Assembly: GCF_025909975.1 (NCBI RefSeq)
Contig: NZ_JAPCIO010000007.1
Span: 142,644-206,643 of the forward strand
Direction of reading: 5' to 3'
Length of the DNA: 64,000 nucleotides
Source: Flavobacterium lacisediminis
GTDB taxonomy: Bacteria; Bacteroidota; Bacteroidia; Flavobacteriales; Flavobacteriaceae
Part shown: positions 37,096 to 46,139 of the stretch, piece by piece
Layout: each line of letters starts with the position of its first letter
Position numbering within the stretch: the stretch's first letter is position 1
Program-made: the position numbers and the translations under genes
Notes under the pieces: model-generated
Database searches by the model: none
The model's input: the letters and a program-made list of their open reading frames with translations, nothing else
Told to the model about the DNA's origin: nothing

Positions 37096-38178
37096 ATGAA
37101 AAATACAGCGTTAACGCACATTCACGAAAGTTTAGGAGCTAAAATGGTTCCGTTTGCAGGATACAACATGCCTGTGCAATACGAAGGAGTAAATGCAGAA
37201 CACGAAATCGTTAGAAATGGCGTTGGTGTTTTTGACGTTTCTCACATGGGAGAATTTTTCTTAAAAGGAGAAAATGCGTTGGCTTTAATTCAGAAAGTAA
37301 CTTCAAATGACGCTTCTAAATTAGTTGATGGAAAAGCACAATATTCTTGTTTACCAAATAACGAAGGTGGAATTGTTGACGATTTAATCGTTTATAAAAT
37401 TGCAGACAATCATTACATGTTGGTTGTGAATGCTTCAAATATTGAAAAAGATTGGAATTGGATTTCTTTACATAATGATTTAGGTGTGGATATGCAAAAC
37501 CTTTCAGATGACTATTCATTATTAGCTATTCAAGGACCAAAAGCTGCAGAAGCTATGCAATCATTAACTTCTATTGATTTAACGAATATGGGGTATTACA
37601 CTTTCCAAATTGGTGAATTTGCTGGAAAAAGCGATGTAATTGTTTCAGCTACAGGTTATACAGGTTCGGGAGGATTTGAAATTTACTTTAAAAACGAAGA
37701 TGCAGAATACATTTGGAACAAAGTTTTTGAAGCTGGAGCAGCTTTCGGAATCAAACCAATTGGATTAGCAGCGCGTGATACGTTACGTTTAGAAATGGGA
37801 TTCTGTTTATACGGAAACGATATCAACGATACAACTTCTCCATTAGAAGCTGGTTTAGGATGGATTACCAAATTTGACAAAGAATTCACGAATTCAGAAA
37901 ACTTGAAAAAACAAAAAGAAGCGGGTGTTTCTCGTAAATTAGTTGGTTTCGAAATGGTAGAAAGAGGAATTCCTCGTCACGATTACGAAATTGCTGATGC
38001 TAACGGAAATGTTGTAGGAATTGTAACTTCTGGAACGCAATCACCTTCTATGGGAATTGCTATCGGAATGGGTTATGTTCCAACGGCTTTAGCTACACCA
38101 GATTCTGAAATTTATATTAGAATTAGAAATAAAGATATTAAGGCTAAAGTGGTTAAAATGCCGTTTTACAAGAAATAG
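37096..38178 (+). CDS. gcvT: Glycine cleavage system aminomethyltransferase (T protein)
   Basis: A 360-aa GcvT that moves the aminomethyl carbon from lipoylated H protein to tetrahydrofolate, releasing ammonia. It has [13 protein letters not shown] (residues 17-29), [10 protein letters not shown] with the folate-site Asp, [28 protein letters not shown] and [12 protein letters not shown]. All are in GcvT order and the length is normal. It is a stand-alone gene; GcvH and GcvP are not nearby. Upstream, AAATTAGC could be a weak -7 site, but I do not assign a promoter. Confidence 0.96.
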   Translation: MKNTALTHIHESLGAKMVPFAGYNMPVQYEGVNAEHEIVRNGVGVFDVSHMGEFFLKGENALALIQKVTSNDASKLVDGKAQYSCLPNNEGGIVDDLIVYKIADNHYMLVVNASNIEKDWNWISLHNDLGVDMQNLSDDYSLLAIQGPKAAEAMQSLTSIDLTNMGYYTFQIGEFAGKSDVIVSATGYTGSGGFEIYFKNEDAEYIWNKVFEAGAAFGIKPIGLAARDTLRLEMGFCLYGNDINDTTSPLEAGLGWITKFDKEFTNSENLKKQKEAGVSRKLVGFEMVERGIPRHDYEIADANGNVVGIVTSGTQSPSMGIAIGMGYVPTALATPDSEIYIRIRNKDIKAKVVKMPFYKK

Positions 38179-38215
38179 TCAAGGGCAAGAACAATGACAA
38201 GATCAATTACAAATT

Positions 38216-38251
38216 TGAAAATTGAACTTGAACTTGAATTTGAACTTGAAA
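38216..38251 (+). repeat. Six-copy TTGAAN hexanucleotide tandem repeat
   Basis: TTGAAA, TTGAAC, TTGAAC, TTGAAT, TTGAAC and TTGAAA run without a gap. The array lies in the gcvT-yebC gap, and its fourth unit supplies the -33 TTG of the yebC promoter. Confidence 0.85.
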
Positions 38252-38263
38252 TTATTATTTTTG
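38234..38263 (+). promoter_or_regulatory. yebC promoter (TTG-N19-TATTTTTG)
   Basis: TTG at 38234-38236, 19-nt spacer, and TATTTTTG at 38256-38263 fully match the consensus. It gives a leader of about 40 nt before the yebC ATG. Confidence 0.7.
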
Positions 38264-38310
38264 CATCGAAATTTTGAACAACGAATAAAGAATATTGAAA
38301 TTACATAGAA

Positions 38311-39030
38311 ATGGGAAGAGCATTTGAATTTAGAAAAGCCCGTAAAATGAAGCGTTGGTCAGCAATGGCTAAAACGTTTACACGTATAGGAAAAGATATT
38401 GTAATGGCCGTTAAAGAAGGCGGACCAAATCCTGAAACCAACTCACGTTTAAGAGCGGTTATTCAAAATGCGAAGGCTGCGAATATGCCTAAAGATAACG
38501 TAGAACGCGCTATTAAAAAAGCATCAGATAAAGACACAGCTAACTTTAAAGAAGTGTTGTTTGAAGGGTATGCACCTCACGGAATTGCGATTTTAATTGA
38601 AACGGCTACGGATAACAACAACAGAACAGTTGCTAACATTAGAAGTTACTTCAACAAATGCAACGGAACGTTTGGAACACAAGGTTCGGTTGAATTTATG
38701 TTTGATCATACCTGTAATTTTAGAATTCCGGCAGAAGGACAAGATGTGGAAGAATTAGAATTAGAAATGATTGATTTTGGTGTAGAGGAAATCTTTGCTG
38801 ACGAAGACGGAATTTTAATGTACGCTCCTTTTGAAAGCTTTGGAACTATCCAAAAAGAATTGGAATCTCGTGGTTTAGAAATCTTATCTTCTGGATTTGA
38901 AAGAATACCACAAATAACAAAAGAATTAACACCAGACCAAGTAGCTGATGTTGAAAAACTATTAGAAAAAATTGAAGAAGACGATGACGTAATGAACGTT
39001 TATCATACGATGCAAGAAAGCGCTGAGTAA
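38311..39030 (+). CDS. yebC: YebC/PmpR family transcriptional or translational regulator
   Basis: A 239-aa protein with all three YebC domains. The N-terminal MGRAFEFRKARKMKRWSAMAKTFTRIGKDI is typical of the Bacteroidetes subgroup (in most other phyla it reads MAGHSKW), then NSRLRAVIQNAKAANMPKDNVERAIKKA and EVLFEGYAPHGIAILIETATDN. YebC proteins bind DNA in some bacteria and have more recently been linked to easing ribosome stalling on proline stretches. Which role applies here is not known. It has its own promoter over a hexamer repeat and a strong terminator. Confidence 0.95.
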   Translation: MGRAFEFRKARKMKRWSAMAKTFTRIGKDIVMAVKEGGPNPETNSRLRAVIQNAKAANMPKDNVERAIKKASDKDTANFKEVLFEGYAPHGIAILIETATDNNNRTVANIRSYFNKCNGTFGTQGSVEFMFDHTCNFRIPAEGQDVEELELEMIDFGVEEIFADEDGILMYAPFESFGTIQKELESRGLEILSSGFERIPQITKELTPDQVADVEKLLEKIEEDDDVMNVYHTMQESAE

Positions 39031-39052
39031 TTCTTTTTCTAACTTATATACT

Positions 39053-39084
39053 AAATCCTCGCAAGAAATTGTGAGGATTTTTTT
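39053..39084 (+). terminator. Terminator of yebC
   Basis: AAATCCTC.C and G.GAGGATTT form a stem followed by seven T residues, 22 bp after the stop. Confidence 0.83.
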
Positions 39085-39161
39085 ATATATTAGCGAATAT
39101 TATACTTTAGATACATATTCTGAATGATAGAAAATGAATTAATCTTGTAAATATTTTGCAA

Positions 39162-39686
39162 ATGAAAAACTTATTTAATTATTTAAACAAACATGGCGTT
39201 TTTGTAATTCTACCTTTTTTCACATATTTGGTTTTCATCATATTCCAAAAAGAATCTAATGAATTTGAAAGATGTTTTTTTGGCTTTTTCTTTTTTTTCA
39301 CACTTTTATTAAGCAACTTTTATTTTATTACTTTTCATACCGAAAAAATACATCAGCATTCAGAAAATAGTCAAGGAAGATTTAAATTCTTAGCTCATAC
39401 TTTAGGAATTGTTTTCTTTTTATCTCTTACTTTTGCATCATATTATTGGTGTTTATATGATTACAATAATGAAAACTTTATAAATGTTAAAAATACAAAT
39501 AGCTTCTTAGAGTTTTTATATTATAGTTTTGGCATTTTTATTATGAATAATTCAAGTGAGATACAAGCAAATAGCCTATATGCCAAACTATTCGTAGGAA
39601 CAGAAATGCTAACTGCATTTATTACTTTAATTTTAATTTTAGCAAATTTTAAAGATTTGAAAACTAAAAAAAGAAATATTAATTAA
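39162..39686 (+). CDS. Hypothetical four-helix membrane protein with a channel-like C-terminal hairpin
   Basis: A 174-aa membrane protein with about four helices (residues 11-28, 38-55, 82-100 and 145-165). The last part, SFLEFLYYSFGIFIMNN then YAKLFVGTEMLTAFITLILIL, is arranged like the pore loop plus inner helix of two-TM (Ion_trans_2) channels, where YFSfvTLTTVGYGD is followed by an inner helix, but the GYG selectivity filter is missing. It may be a degenerate or non-K+ member. Start at ATG 39162 rather than the TTG at 39156. It begins a run of small lineage-specific genes. Confidence 0.7.
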   Translation: MKNLFNYLNKHGVFVILPFFTYLVFIIFQKESNEFERCFFGFFFFFTLLLSNFYFITFHTEKIHQHSENSQGRFKFLAHTLGIVFFLSLTFASYYWCLYDYNNENFINVKNTNSFLEFLYYSFGIFIMNNSSEIQANSLYAKLFVGTEMLTAFITLILILANFKDLKTKKRNIN

Positions 39687-39749
39687 TAAATTGTTTTATA
39701 AAATCCAATAGAGAGGAATTGCATTCCGTGCCTACAAAACATTAATATC

Positions 39750-40163
39750 ATGAAAAATACATTTTTTATAATAATTAATTGCCTTCTGGCCTCCTTTTTG
39801 TTTTGTCAAGAGGTTGAATCGGTGTATAAATTCAAGAAAGTAAAAAAACAAACTTATAAAAATTCAAAAACATCCTATTTTGAAAAGGAATTAGATAGTT
39901 TGGTACTTTATAAAAATGGTGGATTTTACAGACAAATTAGTTATGCACAATTTGATAATTTTGGATTTGAAGAGCAAAAAGGACAATGGAGAATTGAAAA
40001 TGGTATTTTATATTTGAATATTATCTCAAAAAAAGAAGATTTTGAAAAAGAAAACTGGATTAAATATACTGGTGAAATTAAATATTTAATGAAACGAAAA
40101 AAAGTAATTCCAATAGAAAGCTTTAATACATATGCAAAAAGAAATTTGAAGTTAGTTGAATAA
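39750..40163 (+). CDS. Hypothetical exported protein
   Basis: A 137-aa Lys-rich protein with a signal peptide (MKNTFFIIINCLLASFLFCQ). FLFCQE could alternatively be a lipobox with Cys19. The mature part has SYFEKELDSLVLYKNGGFYRQIS and QKGQWRIENGILYLNI, a strand pattern of small lipocalin-like or DUF-type domains common in Flavobacterium, often described as a copper-resistance-like or lipocalin-like fold. I do not recognise the family and assign no function. It is 63 bp downstream of the previous gene. Confidence 0.65.
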   Translation: MKNTFFIIINCLLASFLFCQEVESVYKFKKVKKQTYKNSKTSYFEKELDSLVLYKNGGFYRQISYAQFDNFGFEEQKGQWRIENGILYLNIISKKEDFEKENWIKYTGEIKYLMKRKKVIPIESFNTYAKRNLKLVE

Positions 40164-40253
40164 AAGTATTTACTAACCTTATAGCGCATTCTATTATAAA
40201 AAACAAAAAAAATTTAAAATTGCTTTTAAATAAAAACTAAACTATTCTTTCAT

Positions 40254-40631
40254 ATGAAAAAAATCATCTTTTTCTTTACGGCTTTAGGTATTATTGCATG
40301 TTCTTCAACAAAAACAAATTCATCTGAAACAACTTCTAACACGGAGTATGGATATAACCAAAAAAATCCAATAAAAGTCGGTGGTATTTCAGATGGTCCA
40401 AGAAATGAAATAAATTATTTAAGTTCATTAAGTGGCCCCAATGGAGAACGTATATGGTTTAATAGATCGGGAAGTTGTTGTCAATTTAACACAAAAAATA
40501 GTCCGTTTGGCGCTGGAATGCTTGATAAATACAAGGTTACATACGAAGGCAAAAAAGATACTGTAACTTTATATTTGAATATGTATGACAAAGCTACTTT
40601 GAGAGCTCCTGAAGGTTTTAAATTTAAATAG
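40254..40631 (+). CDS. Small lipoprotein of unknown function
   Basis: A 125-aa lipoprotein: MKKIIFFFTALGIIACSS gives a lipobox with Cys17. A Ser/Thr-rich linker is followed by a conserved-looking domain with NPIKVGGISDGPRNEINYL, LSGPNGERIWFNRSGSCCQF and TLYLNMYDKATLRAPEGFKF. I recall close relatives in Flavobacteria, some carried in databases with an aldolase name that I think is mistaken; nothing here resembles an aldolase barrel. The Cys-Cys pair in the middle of the domain is a notable feature. It is probably periplasmic or outer-membrane tethered. Confidence 0.75.
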   Translation: MKKIIFFFTALGIIACSSTKTNSSETTSNTEYGYNQKNPIKVGGISDGPRNEINYLSSLSGPNGERIWFNRSGSCCQFNTKNSPFGAGMLDKYKVTYEGKKDTVTLYLNMYDKATLRAPEGFKFK

Positions 40632-40675
40632 TTTACACAGAAACCTTCATTTGACACAAATTAAAAAACTAACCA

Positions 40676-41149
40676 ATGAAAACATTTAAAATCATCATCA
40701 TAAGCCTTGTGATAATTTCAGTTTTTGCGTTAGCTTTTTATAAAGAAGATACCGTTAATATTGAAGGAACATGGATTCCTGAAAAAATTATTTTAAACGA
40801 TGAAATACTTTTTCCAACTAAAATTGACAGTCTTTTAAGAGGTAGTACTACAAGTGATATTATTATTAGTGAATGGACCGATTCTCTTTATATTTTAAGT
40901 GGTAAAGAAAAAATAGCATCCCGTTTTAAAATTAAAAAAAATAAAAATGGCAACCATTTAATTCATCTAACTTCCAAAGAAAAAGCACTAAACGGAATTT
41001 TCAATCTCAAAGTAGACACTTTGTTTCACGATTCTGTTACTTATGAAATAAAGGTTGAGATTCAATCTAATTCTAATTTATTAAAATTCAAAAAAATCCT
41101 TCATATTAAACCTTGGAAACCAGAATATCCAAGAAAAGGAGCAGTTTAA
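40676..41149 (+). CDS. Hypothetical membrane-anchored protein
   Basis: A 157-aa protein with an N-terminal hydrophobic segment (TFKIIIISLVIISVFALAFY, residues 3-22) without a lipobox, so likely an uncleaved anchor or signal peptide. The rest is a beta-rich domain starting NIEGTWIPEKIILND and containing RFKIKKNKNGNHLIHL, resembling lipocalin-like proteins. A basic tail WKPEYPRKGAV closes it. No function can be given. It lies 44 bp after the lipoprotein gene. Confidence 0.7.
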   Translation: MKTFKIIIISLVIISVFALAFYKEDTVNIEGTWIPEKIILNDEILFPTKIDSLLRGSTTSDIIISEWTDSLYILSGKEKIASRFKIKKNKNGNHLIHLTSKEKALNGIFNLKVDTLFHDSVTYEIKVEIQSNSNLLKFKKILHIKPWKPEYPRKGAV

Positions 41150-41211
41150 TATATCATTTCGTAGTAAATCAAAACTAAATACTTTTTTTCATAAATTAGT
41201 AATAAAAAAAT

Positions 41212-41661
41212 ATGGCAGATAATTTTGTATCGTTACATCGCGTAGTAACGGCTCCACCTGAAAAGGTGTTTCGTGCATTTACTGAAGCAAATGCAATGGC
41301 TTCGTGGATTCCACCATATGGTTTCTTGTGTGAAGTTCACAGTATGGAGGTAAAAATTGGAGGTAGTTTTAAAATGTCGTTCATCAATTTCACAACAGGT
41401 AACGGACATTCTTTTGGTGGAACTTATCTCGATGTCAAACCAAACGAATTTTTAAAATACACCGACACTTTTGATGACCCCAACTTACCAGGTGAAATGA
41501 CAACTTCGGTTTGGTTAAAAGAAGTTTCGTGTGGTACAGAAATCAAAATACTGCAGGAAAACATTCCAGCAATGATTCCTACTGAGATGTGTTACTTGGG
41601 TTGGCAAGAATCGTTAGAAAAACTAAAAAGGTTAGTAGAACCTAATATTCCAGATAATTAA
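41212..41661 (+). CDS. SRPBCC (AHSA1-type) family protein
   Basis: A 149-aa START-like protein. HRVVTAPPEKVFRAFTEANAMASWIPPYGF (near residues 8-37) is the usual AHSA1 helix and strand opening, followed by GGSFKMSF, GTYLDVKPNEFLKYTDTFDD and the terminal GWQESLEKLKRLVE helix. Members bind hydrophobic ligands or act near Hsp90, but most bacterial ones have no known ligand. A bidirectional terminator follows. Confidence 0.88.
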   Translation: MADNFVSLHRVVTAPPEKVFRAFTEANAMASWIPPYGFLCEVHSMEVKIGGSFKMSFINFTTGNGHSFGGTYLDVKPNEFLKYTDTFDDPNLPGEMTTSVWLKEVSCGTEIKILQENIPAMIPTEMCYLGWQESLEKLKRLVEPNIPDN

Positions 41662-41665
41662 AAAT

Positions 41666-41697
41666 AAAAATCCCAATCTTACAATTGGGATTTTTTT
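41666..41697. terminator. Bidirectional terminator after the SRPBCC gene
   Basis: AAAAATCCCAAT and ATTGGGATTTTT form a 12-bp stem around CTTACA, between convergent genes. Confidence 0.88.
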
Positions 41698-41713
41698 ATA
41701 TCTAATACAAAAA

Positions 41714-42301
41714 TCACTGAACTGATTTCAATTCAAACCCTATTTTTAAAAGTAAAAAAGGAATAATTGAAATTACATTAGAATAATCAAGCATGAATTG
41801 GAATTTTTGAGTGGATAAAAACCAAATCAATAGCCCTAAAACTATTGAAATATGCAGGATTATGATTCCATTTGAAGCTACACTTTTTGCTAGTATTTTA
41901 TCTGTTTTACTTTGATACAAATAAATTTCTCTCGCAATAATGGTTAGTAAACTAAAGTTAAAAATCTGATTTTTAAAGAGTAAAACAGAATAATTCAATC
42001 CTATCAAATCCATTTGCTTCCAATCGATTATGATACCAAATAAAACAACGATGAATATAAAATAAACACCTAACAAGAAGAATCGCTCTTTATTCTGCTG
42101 CTGAAATTGAATTGGATTTTCAATATTTTCTTTCTTAAAACGATACGCTACTCTATCAAAAATTGTTCGTACGAATTCATCAAACCAAAACAAATAGATG
42201 ATATAAAAAACCGTAGTTTCTTTATTAATTATCTCAACAATTGTAAATGCGGTTATTAATGCAAGCGAAATGCACTTTACTGCTATATTGGTTAGCTTCA
42301 C
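41714..42301 (-). CDS. Hypothetical membrane protein
   Basis: A 195-aa polytopic membrane protein with about five helices: 9-25, 27-45, 73-92, 107-125 and 142-165, with another near the C-terminus. LFWFDEFVRTIFDRVAYRF after the second helix resembles segments in DUF6498-type membrane proteins, but the match is from memory and weak. It is a lone minus-strand gene between two terminators, so it is expressed by itself. No function assigned. Confidence 0.65.
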   Translation of the reverse strand: MKLTNIAVKCISLALITAFTIVEIINKETTVFYIIYLFWFDEFVRTIFDRVAYRFKKENIENPIQFQQQNKERFFLLGVYFIFIVVLFGIIIDWKQMDLIGLNYSVLLFKNQIFNFSLLTIIAREIYLYQSKTDKILAKSVASNGIIILHISIVLGLLIWFLSTQKFQFMLDYSNVISIIPFLLLKIGFELKSVQ

Positions 42302-42387
42302 GTTATACTATTTTAAAATGTAACATCGATGCAATATAAAATTACAATTTATTTTTTAATTAATGTAGACTTTAAAAAGCGTGAAAC

Positions 42388-42417
42388 AAAAAAATCCTGA
42401 GCTTTCACTCAGGATTT
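42388..42417 (-). terminator. Terminator of the cysteine/cystathionine synthase gene
   Basis: AAATCCTGAG... and CTCAGGATTT pair around a short loop; on the minus strand the hairpin ends in a TTTTTTT run. It lies 20 bp after the stop at 42438. Confidence 0.82.
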
Positions 42418-42437
42418 CTTCTATATCTAAAATCAAA

Positions 42438-43478
42438 TTACTTGATAATTTCAATTTTTAAAGCTTCTTCTTGGTTAACCGAATCAAAGAAACCTTGTTC
42501 ATTCATCCAATCATCGCTAAATACTTTACTCATGTAACGTGAACCATGATCAGGGAAAATGATAACTACTTTACTGTTTTCATCAAATTCTCCTTCTTCA
42601 GCATATTGTTTCACTGCTTGAAAAGCTGCTCCAGAAGTATATCCTACGAATAAACCTTCTTTCTTAGCTAATTCTCTTGTAGTGTGTGCACTTTCTTCAT
42701 CTGAAACTTTGATAAATTTATCAATGATATCAAAATCGGTAGCTGTTGGAATTAAGTTTTTACCTAAACCTTCAATACGGTATGGATAAATTTCAGCGTT
42801 ATCAAATTCTTTTGTTTCGTGGTATTTTTTCAAAACCGAACCAAAAGCATCTACTCCTAAAACTTTAATGTTTGGATTTTGCTCTTTTAAGAAACGTGCT
42901 GTTCCAGAAATAGTTCCTCCAGTTCCACTACACGCTACTAAGTGTGTAATTTGACCGCCAGTTTGTTCCCAAATTTCTGGTCCTGTAGATTTATAATGTG
43001 CATCAACATTTAACTCATTGAAATATTGGTTAATATAAACCGAACCTTTAGTTTCCTCGTGTAATCTTTTTGCAACATTGTAGTAAGAACGCTCATCATC
43101 AGCAGAAACGTGCGCAGGGCAAACGTAAACCTTTGCTCCCATCGAACGCAACATATCAATTTTATCTTTCGATGATTTTGAACTTACTGCTAAAATACAA
43201 TCATATCCTTTGATGATACTTACCATTGCCAAACTAAATCCAGTGTTTCCTGATGTAGTTTCAACAATTGTATCACCTGGTTTTAGGATACCTCTTTTTT
43301 CTGCTTCTTCAATAATATATAATGCGATACGATCTTTGGTAGAATGTCCTGGATTAAAGGCTTCAACTTTTGCATAGAAATTACCCGTTAAATCAGCTGA
43401 AATTTTACTCAGTTTGATTAATGGTGTATTCCCTATTAAATCTAATACACTATTATAGGCTTTTATTTCTTCTTTCAT
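42438..43478 (-). CDS. PLP-dependent cysteine synthase / cystathionine beta-synthase family protein
   Basis: A 346-aa fold-type II PLP enzyme. The cofactor Lys48 is in [23 protein letters not shown] (about residues 72-83) binds substrate and phosphate, and [18 protein letters not shown] binds the PLP phosphate. VGYTSGAAF supplies the pyridine-contacting Ser. The C-terminal SSRGRYMS-like [15 protein letters not shown] extension is closer to cystathionine beta-synthase-like proteins than to CysK, but there is no CBS domain pair. Either cysteine synthesis or cystathionine formation is possible. It is a single-gene unit. Confidence 0.87.
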   Translation of the reverse strand: MKEEIKAYNSVLDLIGNTPLIKLSKISADLTGNFYAKVEAFNPGHSTKDRIALYIIEEAEKRGILKPGDTIVETTSGNTGFSLAMVSIIKGYDCILAVSSKSSKDKIDMLRSMGAKVYVCPAHVSADDERSYYNVAKRLHEETKGSVYINQYFNELNVDAHYKSTGPEIWEQTGGQITHLVACSGTGGTISGTARFLKEQNPNIKVLGVDAFGSVLKKYHETKEFDNAEIYPYRIEGLGKNLIPTATDFDIIDKFIKVSDEESAHTTRELAKKEGLFVGYTSGAAFQAVKQYAEEGEFDENSKVVIIFPDHGSRYMSKVFSDDWMNEQGFFDSVNQEEALKIEIIK

Positions 43479-43615
43479 ATGAAGATACTGTTTGTTTTAA
43501 TGTTTCCAAAATACTATGCATTACTAGCATTTATTGTATTTTATACTTGATTTTTTGTTTTTTAGGCGCTTTTTGACACCTCCAAAACCTTGCAAATTTA
43601 ACAAAAATTTTTGAA

Positions 43616-45751
43616 CTACTTCTTAATTTTTTCTAAATCTAATAAAAATGCAAATTCTTTAGCTAATTCTTTAAGTGCTTCAAATCGTCCTGAAGCTCCT
43701 CCATGTCCTGCATCCATGTTAGTATCTAAGAATAATTGTTTGTCATTAGTTTTCATAACACGCAATTTTGCCACCCATTTTGCAGGTTCAAAATATTGTA
43801 CTTGCGAATCGTGAAGCCCTGTAGATACATACATATTCGGATAATCTTGCTTTTTAACTTGGTCATATGGTGAATACGAAAGCATGTAATCATAATATAC
43901 TTTTTCATTCGGATTTCCCCATTCATCATATTCTCCAGTTGTCAACGGAATTGTATCATCTAACATAGTGGTAACCACATCTACAAAAGGAACTTGTGCA
44001 ATTACTCCGTTGTATAATTCTGGTGCCATATTAACAATTGCTCCCATTAGCAAACCACCAGCCGATCCACCTTCAGCATACAAATGTGCTGCCGAAGTGT
44101 ATTTTTCTGCAATCACAAATTTTGAACAGTCAATAAAATCGGTGAAAGTGTTAATTTTCTTTAAAAGTTTTCCGTTCTCATACCACTCTCTTCCTAAGTC
44201 TTCGCCTCCTCTAATATGTGCAATTGCATAGATAAATCCTCTATCCAATAAACTCAAACGAGTTGATGAAAAATACGGATCCATCGTAGCTCCATACGAA
44301 CCGTAAGCATATAATAACAATGGATTTTTACCGTCTTTTTTAATCCCTTTTCTGTAAACAATTGAAATTGGCACTTTAGTTCCGTCAGTTGCTGTTGCCC
44401 AAATTCTTTCTTCGATGTAATTATTCTTATCAAATTTTCCACCCAATACTTCTTGTTCTTTCAATACTTTTTTCTCCTGCGTTCTCATGTTAAAATCAAT
44501 CACAGAAGATGGTGTTGCCATTGATTGGTATCCATAACGAAGAATTTCGGTGTCAAAGTCTACATTAGTTGTAGTGTAAGCCGTATAGGTTTCAATAGCA
44601 AAAGGTAAATAATATTCTCCTTTTCCATTCCAAGGCATAATTCTAATTTTATTCAATCCATTAGAACGCTCTTCAACCACTAAATAATCTTTAAAAATTT
44701 CGATTCCTTCTAATAAAACATCTTTTCTGTGTCCAATTAAATCATTCCAATTTTCAGCCGCTGTAGCTGTTTCTGGAGTTTTCATTAATTTGAAGTTCGT
44801 TGCTTTATCTTTATTGGTTACGATGTAAAAACTATCACCATAATGCGAAATCGAATATTCTAATCCACGTGTTCTTTTTTGGAAAACTCTAAATTCTCCA
44901 TTAGGATTTTTAGATTCCAAAATTTGATATTCAGAAGTCAATGTACTTGATGAACCAATCACCAAATATTTTTTAGATTTTTCTTTGTAAACAAACGTGT
45001 TGAACGTATCGTCTTTTTCGTGAAAAACCAAAATATCAGCAGAAGATTCTGTTCCTAATGAATGCTTGTAAATTTTATCGGAACGTAAAGTTTGTTGATC
45101 ATTTCTTGTGTAGAATAATGTTTTATTATCGCCAGCCCAAGTAGAACCTCCCGAAGTGTTTTCTATTTTTACCGGAAGGATTTCACCTGTTTCTAAGTTT
45201 TTAATTTGAATCGTATATTGTCTTCTTGAAACTAAATCTACTCCAAACGCCACCCATTTATTATCCTCACTTACATTTAATCCAGATAAGTTGAAATAAG
45301 CGTGTCCTTTAGCCATTTCATTACAATCAAACATGATTTCTTCTTTGGCATCTAAACTTCCTTTTTTACGAGAATAAATTGGGTAATCTTTTCCTTTTTC
45401 GAAACGAGTAATATAGTAATAACCATTGTATAAATAGGGAACCGAACTATCATCTTCTTTAATTCTTCCTTTCATTTCCAAAAACAATTCGTCTTGAAAT
45501 TGTTTGGTATGAGCAGTCGATTTTTGGTAATATTCGTTTTCTTTATTCAGATAATCAATAACTTCTGGGTTTTCTCTTTCGTTTAACCAATAATAGTTAT
45601 CAATTCTTTTATCACCGTGCTTTTCTAATGTTTTTGGAACAATTTTAGCAACTGGCGGCTGTAATTTATCAGACATTTTTTTTGTTTTATTTTGACTGTG
45701 AACTGGAGCAAAAATAACACAACCTAAAAGGAAATACGTGATTTTTTTCAT
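43616..45751 (-). CDS. Prolyl oligopeptidase family serine peptidase (S9A, oligopeptidase B-like)
   Basis: A 711-aa peptidase with an N-terminal export signal (MKKITYFLLGCVIFAPVHSQ; FLLGC might act as a lipobox). A seven-bladed beta-propeller occupies about residues 85-440, and an alpha/beta hydrolase follows. The nucleophile is Ser563 in YAEGGSAGGLLMGA; YGSYGATMDPYFS forms the oxyanion region, and DAGHGG holds the catalytic His. Oligopeptidase B-type enzymes cut peptides after basic residues. An exported version would degrade oligopeptides in the periplasm. It is divergent from ybaB with a 64-bp gap. Confidence 0.9.
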   Translation of the reverse strand: MKKITYFLLGCVIFAPVHSQNKTKKMSDKLQPPVAKIVPKTLEKHGDKRIDNYYWLNERENPEVIDYLNKENEYYQKSTAHTKQFQDELFLEMKGRIKEDDSSVPYLYNGYYYITRFEKGKDYPIYSRKKGSLDAKEEIMFDCNEMAKGHAYFNLSGLNVSEDNKWVAFGVDLVSRRQYTIQIKNLETGEILPVKIENTSGGSTWAGDNKTLFYTRNDQQTLRSDKIYKHSLGTESSADILVFHEKDDTFNTFVYKEKSKKYLVIGSSSTLTSEYQILESKNPNGEFRVFQKRTRGLEYSISHYGDSFYIVTNKDKATNFKLMKTPETATAAENWNDLIGHRKDVLLEGIEIFKDYLVVEERSNGLNKIRIMPWNGKGEYYLPFAIETYTAYTTTNVDFDTEILRYGYQSMATPSSVIDFNMRTQEKKVLKEQEVLGGKFDKNNYIEERIWATATDGTKVPISIVYRKGIKKDGKNPLLLYAYGSYGATMDPYFSSTRLSLLDRGFIYAIAHIRGGEDLGREWYENGKLLKKINTFTDFIDCSKFVIAEKYTSAAHLYAEGGSAGGLLMGAIVNMAPELYNGVIAQVPFVDVVTTMLDDTIPLTTGEYDEWGNPNEKVYYDYMLSYSPYDQVKKQDYPNMYVSTGLHDSQVQYFEPAKWVAKLRVMKTNDKQLFLDTNMDAGHGGASGRFEALKELAKEFAFLLDLEKIKK

Positions 45752-45785
45752 GAAGTTTTACAATAATTATTAACTGCTAATTTAG

Positions 45786-45793
45786 TATTTTTG
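45786..45793 (+). promoter_or_regulatory. -7 element (TATTTTTG) of ybaB
   Basis: TATTTTTG matches the consensus and ends 22 nt before the ybaB ATG. No TTG is at the ideal -33 distance. Confidence 0.45.
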
Positions 45794-45815
45794 TCGGAAT
45801 AAAAAAATAAAAATT

Positions 45816-46139
45816 ATGTTTGGAGATATTATGGGCATGATGGGTAAACTAAAAGAAACCCAACAAAAAGTAGAAGAAACAAAGAAGCGTTTAGACTTTG
45901 TTTTAATCGATGAAAAAAGCGCTGATGGCTTGCTTGAAGTAACGCTTACCGCTAACAGAAAAATCAAAAACATTACCGTAAGTGACGATTTACTTAGCGA
46001 TAAAGAAATGTTAGAAGATTATTTAGTTAACGTTTTAAACAAAGCTATTGAAAAAGCTACAAACGTTCACGAAACAGAGTTAGCTGCTGTGGCAAAAGAA
46101 GGTATGCCAAACATTCCAGGAATGGATATGTTTAAATAA
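45816..46139 (+). CDS. ybaB: YbaB/EbfC family nucleoid-associated protein
   Basis: A 107-aa protein of normal family length. It forms a helix ([17 protein letters not shown], residues 10-26), a three-stranded sheet ([19 protein letters not shown]) and a C-terminal helix, the tweezer-like dimer fold of YbaB. These proteins bind DNA without strict sequence preference; in many bacteria the gene follows dnaX and precedes recR, but not here. Its end overlaps the convergent TauE-like gene by 8 bp. The terminal [11 protein letters not shown] is a Met/Gly-rich tail. Confidence 0.92.
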   Translation: MFGDIMGMMGKLKETQQKVEETKKRLDFVLIDEKSADGLLEVTLTANRKIKNITVSDDLLSDKEMLEDYLVNVLNKAIEKATNVHETELAAVAKEGMPNIPGMDMFK

